A stretch of DNA of 64,000 nt from SZUA-365 sp049663345 (GTDB lineage Bacteria; Bacteroidota; Ignavibacteria; SZUA-365): positions 1 to 64,000 of the forward strand of contig JBATDG010000014.1 of assembly GCA_049663345.1 (NCBI GenBank), in the 5' to 3' direction. A program made the position numbers and the translations under genes. Of this stretch, positions 43,750 through 52,520 are shown piece by piece. The notes below the pieces were generated by a model. It was not told the DNA's origin, searched no databases, and saw nothing but the letters and a program-made list of their open reading frames with translations. The first letter of the stretch is position 1; the number at the start of each line of letters is the position of its first letter.

Positions 43750-44844
43750 GTGATGACGACACTCCTTTTTATATTGCTCGGTCTGTACCTCATAAAGATT
43801 CTCATTTTCTACACAGGTGCGCGCCGTTCAGATACGCCTCCGACGGGGTTGAGTTTACCGAGCGTATCGGTTCTGGTAGCAGCAAGAGACGAGGAAGAAA
43901 ATCTGGATCGCTGCCTCCAGAGCCTCGCCGCGCTGCACTATCGCGGGGAAATGGAGATCATCGTGATCGATGACAATTCCACTGACCGCAGTTCTGAGAT
44001 CATAACCTCGTGGATGGATCGCATTCCCTGTCTGCGGCTCATGAAAACCGAAGGACAGGAGCATGGGCTGCGAGGCAAGGCCAATGCTATATCACAGGCG
44101 ATCGAGCGCAGTAAAGGCGAAATCATAATAACAACTGATGCCGATTGCATCGTGCCGCCGGGCTGGGTGGAGGAAACTGTCGCATGCTACGACGAACACA
44201 CCGGCTGCGTTTGCGGATACACCTTGATAAAAAATGATTCGCTGTTCTCCGGCATGCAGGCGCTTGATTGGGCGTACCTGCTCACGATCGCTTCAGCAGG
44301 AGTAGGTTGGGGATATGCGCTGAGCGCTGTCGGCAATAATATGTCGTTTCGACGATCAGCCTATAACGACGTCGGGGGGTATCAGGGTGTGGGATTTAGT
44401 GTGACCGAAGATTTCGCCCTGTTCAAGGCGATTGCGTATAAAACAGACTGGATAATCCGATATCCAATCAACCCTGCCGCGGTTGTTTGGAGCAAACCCT
44501 GTGCGGACCTCAAAGAGCTTTTTCGGCAGAAACGCCGCTGGGGTCGGGGGGGACTCGATATTCATCCCATCGGTTTTGCGATCATGAGCATCGGTTTCCT
44601 CATGAACACTGCAATTCTCTTGCTGCCGTGGCTCGGCGTGCCCCTTTGGGCGTGGGCTATCGGTTTGCTCGGGAAGAGCCTGGGGGACGTATTTCTACTC
44701 AGCCATCCCATCCGAAAATTCCGTCTCCAGCATCTTTACCGCTATTTCGTTATCTTCGAACTGTATTACCTCGTATATGTGACGATTCTCCCGTTTGCCG
44801 TGCTACTCGGAGGGCGCGTGGTTTGGAAAGGCCGCAAGCTCTGA
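43750..44844 (+). CDS. Membrane glycosyltransferase family 2 protein
   Basis: A protein of 364 residues starting at GTG, or at the ATG three bases later. An N-terminal membrane segment is followed by the GT-A domain: VAARDEEENLDRCL, VIDDNSTDRS, TTDADCIVPPGW (DxD), TEDFAL and QKRRWGRGG (QxxRW), the hallmark of processive GT2 enzymes. Three or more C-terminal membrane segments follow. It may build a surface polysaccharide; the deacetylase next door could modify it. Confidence 0.9.
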   Translation: MMTTLLFILLGLYLIKILIFYTGARRSDTPPTGLSLPSVSVLVAARDEEENLDRCLQSLAALHYRGEMEIIVIDDNSTDRSSEIITSWMDRIPCLRLMKTEGQEHGLRGKANAISQAIERSKGEIIITTDADCIVPPGWVEETVACYDEHTGCVCGYTLIKNDSLFSGMQALDWAYLLTIASAGVGWGYALSAVGNNMSFRRSAYNDVGGYQGVGFSVTEDFALFKAIAYKTDWIIRYPINPAAVVWSKPCADLKELFRQKRRWGRGGLDIHPIGFAIMSIGFLMNTAILLLPWLGVPLWAWAIGLLGKSLGDVFLLSHPIRKFRLQHLYRYFVIFELYYLVYVTILPFAVLLGGRVVWKGRKL

Positions 44845-44893
44845 TACACGGTCGACGTCAGTTTCTATCCGCCTACATCAACGGAGAATTGAG

Positions 44894-46960
44894 ATGAAAA
44901 GACTCATTTGTACAGTCCTTGGCTGTCTGTTTGCCGTTACACTGGCCCAGGCCCAAATGGATCAGCCGATGACGCTCACCTGCACTGGACCAAACGTCGT
45001 AAAAGCTGAAGTGCGCAGTATCGTCGATGGGAATCCGCCCTTGCTGACTGTGACTCCCGTGAACAAAACCGGCGAACACATAGCCGGACTCACGGAAGCG
45101 GATTTCCACATTACCAAGGGAAAGAAATCCGCGGAGATCATCAGTGTCCAGGAAATCACCGCCGTCGAAAATACGGTGATGCGTGTGGTGTTTATGGTGG
45201 ACAATAGTCAATCGATGAGCCCGTACCTGGAATTGCTGAAAAAAACGCTGGAGAAAACCATCAAATCCTTTTCACCGGCGGTGCGCGTGTCGGTTATTTT
45301 CTTCCGTGAAGGGGATCTCGCTGTAGCACCCTTCGAATACAATAAAAAACCTCTCCCGATGATCCGGCTGCCCTACACCAATGACAAGAACCGGGCGGTT
45401 GATTATATGAGCAAACTGCTGGTCGAACGCGACCTCTCGCGCAGCACGTATCTCTATGACGGCGTGTATGCGACGTCGCAGCTGATCGCAGCAGATACAG
45501 GCAAGGTCGATAAAAGTTTTGCAATCATATTCAGCGATGGGGAGGATAACGCAAGCAGCGTCGCCGCGGAAACCGCGCTGCGTGAAGATAAATACGGCAC
45601 CGTGTTTTTTACGATCGATTACCTGACGAAGGCGAATGATTTTCTGGTCGAACTCGCCAAGCGTAACGGAGGAGAGCATTTTCAGGCGAAAAACGCAGAA
45701 GATATTTCAGGGATTTTCGAAGCCATAGCAAATAAAATCGTGGCGAAGGGATACACGGTATCATACCGCTTCAAGAATCCTCCGACAGTCGCAATGACGG
45801 CCTCGACTGAGGAACTTCTGATGCAGGAAGAGATTATTCGCGAAACCTTCCCGATGCTCAATTATGTGTTTTTTGAACAGGCTTCCGCCGTCATCCCTGA
45901 GCGCTACAAGAGAATCGGACCGGATGCGATCGCAGGGTTCAAGGAAGGGGATATTGAAGGCGACGCACTCGATTTCTACTACAACGTGCTGAACATCATC
46001 GGCAGCCGGATGCGGGCCATGCCGGATGCAAGCATCACCGTCAGCGGATATCTGAACAACACCGGAAAGGAAAAACGCAACAAAACTCTCGCAACTAATC
46101 GCGCTGAGGCTGTCCGCGAGTACTTGCGTACCGTTTGGGGAGTAGCGGATTCAAGGATTGCGGTAGCGAGCGGTGATCTTCCGCCGCTGCCCTCATCTTC
46201 GCGCGACAGTCTTGGACAGGCGGAAAATCGACGCGTGGAAATCACGTCGGAGAGCATGGATTTGCTTGGACCGGTGACCTTCGTTCGCCGAATCGCCGGC
46301 GTGACCCCTCTGCAGGTTGAGTTCCGTCCCACCATTTCAGCTGATGAGGGAATTGACACCTGGGTGCTGAGCATGGAGCAGGACGGCAGGGAATTTGACA
46401 AGCGGGAAGGAAAACAACCGGAGAAAAGCATTACCTGGAACTGGAAAAACCGGTCCGGCGCATTGCCGGCAAGCAGCGGAAATCTTGTCTGCCGCTTCCT
46501 TGTAAGCGACCGCGCGGGGGACAGCCAGATCAGCGATCCGGTGATTGTGCGTGTGCGCGAAGTGCGCAATGAACGGCGTCAAAACGTTTCGGTTTCCGAT
46601 GACGGAATCACAAAGGAAAAAATCAGCCTTATCCTGTTTCCGTTCGACATAGCCGAGCCGGGTGAACGCAACAATCGGATTATGGACGAATTTGTTTATC
46701 CCCGCATTACAGCGGGATCGCGCATCACCGTCAACGGCTACACCGACGCCATCGGCAGCGAAGAATACAATCTGAAGCTTTCGCAGCAGCGTGCCGACGC
46801 AGTGCGGCAAATTCTGCTTACGCGCATGGGTGAAGCGGCTGCGGAAAATGTAATCAGCATTGGGCTCGGCGAAACCTTCCCACTGTTCCCGAACGATATG
46901 CCCGAAGGCCGGTTTTACGATCGTACGGTCAGCCTCAGCATAGAACGCTATCCCAAGTAG
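44894..46960 (+). CDS. VWA protein with two OmpA-like domains
   Basis: A protein of 688 residues with a signal peptide ending at LAQAQ. A von Willebrand A domain spans residues ~95-300, with the MIDAS motif DNSQS at 103-107. Two OmpA-like peptidoglycan-binding domains follow: the first around residues ~320-460 (VSGYLNNTG ... NKTLATNRAEAVREYL) and the second in the last ~110 residues (VNGYTDAIG ... NLKLSQQRADAVRQIL). Between them lies an Ig-like stretch. The domains imply attachment to the cell wall and protein binding. Start chosen for the GAG-AATTGAG spacing and signal peptide. Confidence 0.87.
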   Translation: MKRLICTVLGCLFAVTLAQAQMDQPMTLTCTGPNVVKAEVRSIVDGNPPLLTVTPVNKTGEHIAGLTEADFHITKGKKSAEIISVQEITAVENTVMRVVFMVDNSQSMSPYLELLKKTLEKTIKSFSPAVRVSVIFFREGDLAVAPFEYNKKPLPMIRLPYTNDKNRAVDYMSKLLVERDLSRSTYLYDGVYATSQLIAADTGKVDKSFAIIFSDGEDNASSVAAETALREDKYGTVFFTIDYLTKANDFLVELAKRNGGEHFQAKNAEDISGIFEAIANKIVAKGYTVSYRFKNPPTVAMTASTEELLMQEEIIRETFPMLNYVFFEQASAVIPERYKRIGPDAIAGFKEGDIEGDALDFYYNVLNIIGSRMRAMPDASITVSGYLNNTGKEKRNKTLATNRAEAVREYLRTVWGVADSRIAVASGDLPPLPSSSRDSLGQAENRRVEITSESMDLLGPVTFVRRIAGVTPLQVEFRPTISADEGIDTWVLSMEQDGREFDKREGKQPEKSITWNWKNRSGALPASSGNLVCRFLVSDRAGDSQISDPVIVRVREVRNERRQNVSVSDDGITKEKISLILFPFDIAEPGERNNRIMDEFVYPRITAGSRITVNGYTDAIGSEEYNLKLSQQRADAVRQILLTRMGEAAAENVISIGLGETFPLFPNDMPEGRFYDRTVSLSIERYPK

Positions 46961-46974
46961 CGCCGGAAAACAAA

Positions 46975-47026
46975 TTCCCTCGCGTGAAAAGCATTCCGTG
47001 TGCTTTTCGCGCGAGGGAAGTTTTTT
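46975..47026. terminator. Bidirectional terminator between VWA gene and bshC
   Basis: TTCCCTCGCGTGAAAAGCA pairs with TGCTTTTCGCGCGAGGGAA around a short loop, giving an ~18-bp stem, followed by T6 on the plus strand. On the minus strand T-rich sequence also follows. Confidence 0.88.
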
Positions 47027-47069
47027 ACAGGGGGATGGAAAATGTGTGCGGGGTGCGCTGCGAAAACTT

Positions 47070-48695
47070 TTACAGAAAGAGCAGGCGATGCTCTGCAGGG
47101 AAAGGTTGGCACGCCTCCTCGATTTGTCTGAGGATATCAAAGCCGTAGCGATTGAGATAGGAGAGAATGTTGATCTGCCGTTCCTGCGGTTTGCCTTCAG
47201 GGAACAGATACACATGCATTTTCTCTATCTGCCTTGTCAGCACGTCATCGTTCTGACGCCGATGCTGCATGAGCTTTTCCTCGAACGTAGCAAGGCTGCG
47301 CTGGATATTGTTCAGTGTTGCTTCCGCGGGACTGCTGAGATTGGCGTGTTCTGTCGCTGCAAGCGACGGAAGCTCATCAAGCATAGCGGACAGACGTGCC
47401 CGGAATTCATTGAAATCAAATGCAGTGCTCCGCTCTTCGCCGTTTTGCACCAGACGCCAGGCTTCCTCGTTGTCCAGGAACATGGCGGCGTAGGGAAGAT
47501 TGAATTTGCGGAATACCTTGTCCACCTTGCTTTCGACGATGGTCAGGCTCGCGCGTGGAAAAATGACCGGCATGGGAACCTGAAAATGGTCGTACGCCGG
47601 CTGGAGCTGCGCGAAATAGGAGACCTCGGAGGGACCCGCGATATATGCGGCTGTGGGAAGAAGGAAATCCTGCATGATCGGGCGAAGCAGCACATTCGGA
47701 CTGAACCGCTCCGGCTCAGTTCCGGCGAGCTCCAGCAATTCATCACGTGTATAGCGCTGTCGTGTGCCCTTCAGGAAAAAGCCGTATTCACTGGGTTCTA
47801 TCGGGTAGCGGCCTTCTTTGTGAATGGAAAACATGTTCACCGCACGCGGCTTGATCTGCGCATGGTAGCGTTCTTCCAGTTCGGCGCTGCGTTTGATCAC
47901 TTCCTCGCCTGTGGTGGGGAAGGTCTCGAGCTCCTGCAGAAACACCGGTGTCGCAAGCTGTTTGATGGTGGGATCAGACGGATCGATGAATACCACTCCG
48001 GCATCCGGATAGAGAGCGTTGAAGAGGCGGGCGAAGGCACGCTGCAGGCTTCCGCACGGAGCATAGGCGCTGCGAACAGCCCGAAATACTTCTTCGCTGA
48101 AATCGGTGCTGGGCAAATGTTCGCGAAGCTCGTCTATCGTCTCCGCGATGCGTTCCTCGATGCTTCGCAGGGCGATGGGTCTCACATCGCGCGGCGCATC
48201 TTCCTCCGGCTGTGCGTAGCGCACACGAAAAAAATCATTATCTGCCGAAATCCCGCAGGCATTATTGATTTCGAGGAAATCGTGATCCTCGCTTTCCAGC
48301 CAGAACATCGGAATGAAATGATAGGAAGGGAACTGATCCTGCAGCCACTTCGCCAGCTGTACCGCGGTCATAGCCTTGTAAAGCGTGTACAGCGGACCGG
48401 TAAAAAGACCTACTTGCTGACCTGTCACCACGGCGAAGGTCGTTTGGGATTTGAGAAGTTCAAGATTCTTGAAAGTATTGTCGCCCGCAAGGAAGCTCTT
48501 GTTCTGAGCGGCAAGGGCGGAATACAATGGTTCGCGCAAATAGCTGCGCCGTTCGAGAAGTTGAAGATGTGTTTCAAACGCCATGAGATCGGAGAAATGT
48601 CCCATATAGTAATTTCGGGCATCCGAAATATTATCGGCGTAATCAACGAAGAGCTTCGGTGTTCCCGGCAGAGCAGAGAAAGGTAGTGTTATCAT
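47070..48695 (-). CDS. bshC: Bacillithiol biosynthesis cysteine-adding enzyme BshC
   Basis: A protein of 541 residues. FAVVTGQQVGLFTGPLYTLYKAMTA and PMFWLESEDHDFLE are the family's diagnostic segments, in the Rossmann-like core; a coiled-coil of residues ~425-480 is the dimer arm. BshC adds cysteine to glucosaminyl-malate, the last step of bacillithiol synthesis. BshA and BshB are not in the window. A plus-strand redox gene cluster starts divergently at 48935. Confidence 0.95.
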   Translation of the reverse strand: MITLPFSALPGTPKLFVDYADNISDARNYYMGHFSDLMAFETHLQLLERRSYLREPLYSALAAQNKSFLAGDNTFKNLELLKSQTTFAVVTGQQVGLFTGPLYTLYKAMTAVQLAKWLQDQFPSYHFIPMFWLESEDHDFLEINNACGISADNDFFRVRYAQPEEDAPRDVRPIALRSIEERIAETIDELREHLPSTDFSEEVFRAVRSAYAPCGSLQRAFARLFNALYPDAGVVFIDPSDPTIKQLATPVFLQELETFPTTGEEVIKRSAELEERYHAQIKPRAVNMFSIHKEGRYPIEPSEYGFFLKGTRQRYTRDELLELAGTEPERFSPNVLLRPIMQDFLLPTAAYIAGPSEVSYFAQLQPAYDHFQVPMPVIFPRASLTIVESKVDKVFRKFNLPYAAMFLDNEEAWRLVQNGEERSTAFDFNEFRARLSAMLDELPSLAATEHANLSSPAEATLNNIQRSLATFEEKLMQHRRQNDDVLTRQIEKMHVYLFPEGKPQERQINILSYLNRYGFDILRQIEEACQPFPAEHRLLFL

Positions 48696-48934
48696 AAATG
48701 CTGATTGTTGCGTGGAAAATCAAAATATACGAGGGTGACAGTGCAGAGGCAAACGGCATCAAGATCCGCGTTGCCAGAACAGGGGAAAGGTTGTACTTTT
48801 CTTGGTGTTTTGGAAATACTGTAGACGGAAACCACTGGAAATAAATGATTGTTGTAACAGAATAGGCGTTTTTATCCCGCTGCTGCGGAGCCGCTGCGAC
48901 TGCACACAGAATAAATTTCATAAAGGATTATTTC

Positions 48935-49267
48935 ATGGCCATCTTCATTACCGACGAATGCATCAACTGTGGCGCTTGCGAACCCGAATGCCCCAATACC
49001 GCCATTTACGAAGGCGGTGCGGATTGGGAACTGGGCGGGAAAACCCTTTCCGAGGGCGACACTCCTCCCTCCGGTGCGACGGGATTCTGGTCGGCCGACT
49101 ATTTTTATATCGCGCCCGATAAATGCACTGAATGCGAGACATTTCACGATGAACCGCAGTGCGCGGCTGTTTGTCCGGTGGACTGCTGCCTCCCTGATCC
49201 GAAGCATGTCGAGACGAAAGAGGAATTGCAAGCCAAGGTAAAGCACCTCGATGAGATTGGACGCTGA
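48935..49267 (+). CDS. 2[4Fe-4S] ferredoxin
   Basis: A protein of 110 residues. The first cluster motif is Cys9-x2-Cys12-x2-Cys15-x3-Cys19, and the second Cys64-x2-Cys67-x8-Cys76-x3-Cys80, with extra Cys84 and Cys85. The long insertion in the second motif and the C-terminal extension are characteristic of the Alvin-type bacterial ferredoxins. Soluble electron carrier. The next gene is 3 bp downstream. Confidence 0.93.
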   Translation: MAIFITDECINCGACEPECPNTAIYEGGADWELGGKTLSEGDTPPSGATGFWSADYFYIAPDKCTECETFHDEPQCAAVCPVDCCLPDPKHVETKEELQAKVKHLDEIGR

Positions 49268-49270
49268 CGA

Positions 49271-50137
49271 ATGCGCTTTGGAAACTGGCAAATTGATCTG
49301 ATAGAAACCGGGCGACTCAAACTCGATGGCGGTGCTATGTTCGGTGTGGTACCGAAACCGCTGTGGACAAAGAGCAATCCGACTGATGAACTTAATCGCA
49401 TCGAAATGACGATGAGGTCTCTTTGCCTTCGGAAAGATAACCGCGTGATACTGGTGGACACCGGCGTCGGGCATAAAGAGTCCGAGAAGTTTCACAGTAT
49501 CTTCGCCATTGATTTCAGCAGCTTTACCCTGACGGATGGACTCGCACGCCTCGGCATCAAAGCTTCAGATGTGACCGATGTCATCTTGACGCATCTGCAT
49601 TTCGATCATGCCGGCGGCAGTGTGCATGGACGCGGTGCGGATCTCGCGTTGACATTTCCTTCCGCTACGCATTACGTTCAGCGTATGCATTGGGACTGGG
49701 CGATGAATCCCTCAGACCGCGACAAGGCGAGCTTCCTTCCGGACAATTACATGCCGATCCGGGATGCCGGTCGGCTGCAGCTGCTGGACGGCCCGGAGGA
49801 AATTATCGAGGGCCTCTCGCTCAATGTCGTCAACGGACACACATTTGCTCAGCAGCTCGTTCGGGTGCATGGCGAAAACCGTTCCTTGCTCTATGCCGGC
49901 GACCTCGTTCCGATGAGTTCTCATGTGCCTGGACCTTGGATCATGGGCTATGACCTCCAGCCTCTGGTAACACTGAACGAAAAGAATTCAATTCTAGCGC
50001 AAGCTGCCATGAATAATGATATTCTCCTGTTCGAACATGACCCCGCTATTGAAGCGGCAACCGTGCAGAGTACCGAAAAAGGCTTCCGGCTTGGCGGCTT
50101 CGGGAGTCTGGAGAGTCTGCTCGAAATCGAAGAATGA
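49271..50137 (+). CDS. MBL-fold metallo-hydrolase
   Basis: A protein of 288 residues. The di-metal motif is His108-x-His110-x-Asp112-His113 in THLHFDHAGG, with further His residues in VNGHTFAQQ and the C-terminal LFEHDPA. It belongs to the general MBL superfamily of hydrolases and dioxygenases; the substrate cannot be told. It is tightly embedded between ferredoxin and Rieske genes (4-bp overlap with the latter), hinting at a redox-linked role. Confidence 0.9.
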   Translation: MRFGNWQIDLIETGRLKLDGGAMFGVVPKPLWTKSNPTDELNRIEMTMRSLCLRKDNRVILVDTGVGHKESEKFHSIFAIDFSSFTLTDGLARLGIKASDVTDVILTHLHFDHAGGSVHGRGADLALTFPSATHYVQRMHWDWAMNPSDRDKASFLPDNYMPIRDAGRLQLLDGPEEIIEGLSLNVVNGHTFAQQLVRVHGENRSLLYAGDLVPMSSHVPGPWIMGYDLQPLVTLNEKNSILAQAAMNNDILLFEHDPAIEAATVQSTEKGFRLGGFGSLESLLEIEE

Positions 50138-50490
50138 GGCTCGATTTGGATGACGCGAAGGCGGAATTTGTCAAAGTGACAGAGCTGAAAATGCTGCGGG
50201 AAGGCAAGGGACGATCATTCCCTGTGGACGGCCGGGAACTCGCGCTCTTTCTTGTGGGTGGCGCCGTCTTTGCGATTGAGAATCTCTGTCCCCACCAGCA
50301 CATACCCGTGCTCGCGGAGGGCGAGCTGGATGGGACGGTGATAACTTGTCCGATGCACGGATGGCAATTCGATCTCGCAACCGGACGCAGCGTGAATGCT
50401 TCAAGCAGACTGACGCAATACGACGTGATTATTCAGGGTGATGATGTGATGGTCGCTATACCTTCCGAAGATGCAGCGCCATGGTGGTAA
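50134..50490 (+). CDS. Rieske [2Fe-2S] small ferredoxin
   Basis: A protein of 118 residues. The Rieske ligands are Cys52-x-His54 in CPHQH and Cys72-x2-His75 in CPMHGW. The small soluble type resembles NirD or biphenyl-dioxygenase ferredoxins. The start ATGA overlaps the MBL stop. Its partner oxidoreductase is not obvious in the window. Confidence 0.92.
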   Translation: MRLDLDDAKAEFVKVTELKMLREGKGRSFPVDGRELALFLVGGAVFAIENLCPHQHIPVLAEGELDGTVITCPMHGWQFDLATGRSVNASSRLTQYDVIIQGDDVMVAIPSEDAAPWW

Positions 50491-51485
50491 ATAATCATGC
50501 GAACTTGACTGACCGTATCCGGGAGAAAGCGCTAGCGCTGGGTTTTTCGCATGTCGGTTTTGCAGCCGCGAAAGCTCTTGACGCAGAAGCCGTGCATCTC
50601 AACGAATGGCTGGATGGCGGCAGACATGCAGGCATGCAATGGCTGGCCCGCGATCCGCAGCGTAGATGCGATCCCTCGCTTGTGCTTGAAGAATGCAGCA
50701 CGGTGATCAGTGTCGCTATGAACTATTACACAAAGCAGCAGCATTCCACAGATCCCGAAGCTGCCAGGATATCGCGCTACGCCTGGGGTGATGATTACCA
50801 CGACATTCTCAGCAGCAGACTGGCGGAACTCGAGAAATTCATGGTCGCTGAGGAACCGGAAGCACGAACACGCAGATATGTTGATACGGGTCCCGTCATG
50901 GATAAGGCCTGGGCGGTGCGTGCGGGCATCGGATGGCAAGGTAAGCACAGCAACGTGATCACGCGGGATCGTGGCTCCTGGGTCTTCCTGGGCGAAATTC
51001 TGACCACACTGGAACTGGTGAACGATGTACCGATGGAGGACTTCTGCGGCACATGCACGAGCTGCATCGAGGCCTGTCCGACGAATGCTATCATTCAGCC
51101 GTATGTGGTAGACTCTGCACGCTGTATTTCCTACCTCACCATCGAGCATCGTGGTGAATTTCCTGAGGAAGCGCCGAAGGAAGATTTTCAGAACTGGATC
51201 TATGGCTGTGATATTTGCCAGGACGTTTGTCCCTGGAATTCGTTCGCGCAGCAGACGACCGAAGCCGGCTATGAGCCGCGTCAATGGAACATTGCTCCGG
51301 CTATCGCGGAATTTGCTGAAATCACGGATGATGAATTTCGCAGACGCTTTCGCCGAAGTCCGATTAAGAGGACAAAAGTCGATGGGCTGCGTCGAAACGC
51401 ACGAACCCTTTTGCTTCAAAATGAATCACATACAGATAGAAAAAACGAAACAACAGATCATCGGAAGGATTATGGAACATCGTAA
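50481..51485 (+). CDS. queG: Epoxyqueuosine reductase QueG
   Basis: A protein of 334 residues. It reduces epoxyqueuosine to queuosine in the wobble position of tRNA using cobalamin and two [4Fe-4S] clusters. Motifs: RYVDTGPVMDKAWAVRAGIGWQGKHS, the cluster pattern CGTCTSCIEACP (residues ~190-201), and CDICQDVCPWN. The N-terminus overlaps the Rieske gene by 10 bp, and the end overlaps trxB by 14 bp. Confidence 0.95.
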   Translation: MVVNNHANLTDRIREKALALGFSHVGFAAAKALDAEAVHLNEWLDGGRHAGMQWLARDPQRRCDPSLVLEECSTVISVAMNYYTKQQHSTDPEAARISRYAWGDDYHDILSSRLAELEKFMVAEEPEARTRRYVDTGPVMDKAWAVRAGIGWQGKHSNVITRDRGSWVFLGEILTTLELVNDVPMEDFCGTCTSCIEACPTNAIIQPYVVDSARCISYLTIEHRGEFPEEAPKEDFQNWIYGCDICQDVCPWNSFAQQTTEAGYEPRQWNIAPAIAEFAEITDDEFRRRFRRSPIKRTKVDGLRRNARTLLLQNESHTDRKNETTDHRKDYGTS

Positions 51486-52416
51486 AGTTATTATTATCGG
51501 ATCAGGTCCCGCCGGACTCACCGCTGCACTTTACACGGGACGTGCGAATCTCAGCCCGCTGGTTTTCGAGGGCAATCAGCCGGGTGGACAGCTCACAATC
51601 ACCACCGAGGTGGAGAATTATCCGGGCTTCCCTGAGGGCATTACGGGTCCGCAGCTGATGGATGAAATGCGCAAGCAGGCACAGCGTTTTGGCGCTGAAA
51701 GCAAGTTTGAGCACGTCACAGCAGTGGATTTCTCGCAGCGGCCGTTTAAGGTCAGCGTCGGCGAGAATCACTACACAGCCGATTCCGTCATCATCTCCAC
51801 CGGCGCCAGCGCAAAGCTGCTCGGCCTGGACAGTGAGAAGGAATTCATGGGATACGGTGTGTCTGCCTGCGCAACCTGCGACGGTTTCTTTTTCCGCAAT
51901 CAGGAAGTCGCTGTTGTCGGAGGCGGCGATACTGCGATCGAAGAAGCGACCTATCTCACGAAATTTGCGAGCAAGGTCACGATCATCCATCGCCGCGGAG
52001 AGCTGCGCGCATCCAAGATCATGCAGGAGCGTGCGCTTAAAAACAGCAAGATAGAATTCAAGTGGTTCTCGACCGTCGAGGATATCAAAGGCGTTGAGGA
52101 AAACGGGATCAAGAAACTGACGCACATCGTGCTGAAGAACACCGAAACCGGTGCGCTCGAAGATTTCAAGCTTGATGGCCTGTTCATGGGCATCGGACAT
52201 CGCCCAAATACGGACCTCTTTGTCAACCTGCTCGACATGGATGAAAACGGCTACCTCATTCCAAAGGGCCGCAGCACATACACCAATATCGATGGTGTAT
52301 TCGCTTGCGGGGATGTTCAGGATCATGTGTATCGTCAGGCGATCTCTGCCGCCGGAAGCGGCTGCATGGCAGCGATAGACGCGGAACGCTGGCTTGCCGA
52401 CCAGGGAATCGAATAA
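51472..52416 (+). CDS. trxB: Thioredoxin-disulfide reductase
   Basis: A protein of 314 residues. FAD-binding GSGPAGLTAALY (residues 10-21), redox pair Cys133-Ala-Thr-Cys136 in SACATCDG, NADPH-binding VGGGDTAIEEA and C-terminal ACGDVQDHVYRQ. The ATG at 51472 with GGAAGG upstream is chosen; the frame extends much further upstream but lies inside queG. The CxxC pair separates it from the bacillithiol-disulfide reductase family, which lacks it. Confidence 0.96.
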   Translation: MEHRKVIIIGSGPAGLTAALYTGRANLSPLVFEGNQPGGQLTITTEVENYPGFPEGITGPQLMDEMRKQAQRFGAESKFEHVTAVDFSQRPFKVSVGENHYTADSVIISTGASAKLLGLDSEKEFMGYGVSACATCDGFFFRNQEVAVVGGGDTAIEEATYLTKFASKVTIIHRRGELRASKIMQERALKNSKIEFKWFSTVEDIKGVEENGIKKLTHIVLKNTETGALEDFKLDGLFMGIGHRPNTDLFVNLLDMDENGYLIPKGRSTYTNIDGVFACGDVQDHVYRQAISAAGSGCMAAIDAERWLADQGIE

Positions 52417-52437
52417 CACCCGAGTTCGCAGATAATG

Positions 52438-52469
52438 AAAAACGCCCGCGATGCTTCGTGGGCGTTTTT
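52438..52469. terminator. Bidirectional terminator after trxB
   Basis: AAAAACGCCCGCGA pairs with TCGTGGGCGTTTTT (one G-T) around a short loop, flanked by A and T runs. It ends trxB and the converging TPR gene at 52521. Confidence 0.88.
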
Positions 52470-52520
52470 CATTATCAGCAAAAGCTCTAAGGCACTGGAT
52501 GGGATGAGCGGAGGGAGGGG

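Noticed and set aside
46998..48686. A 562-codon open frame opposite bshC
   Set aside because: The bshC frame carries clear family motifs, and the antisense product resembles no family.
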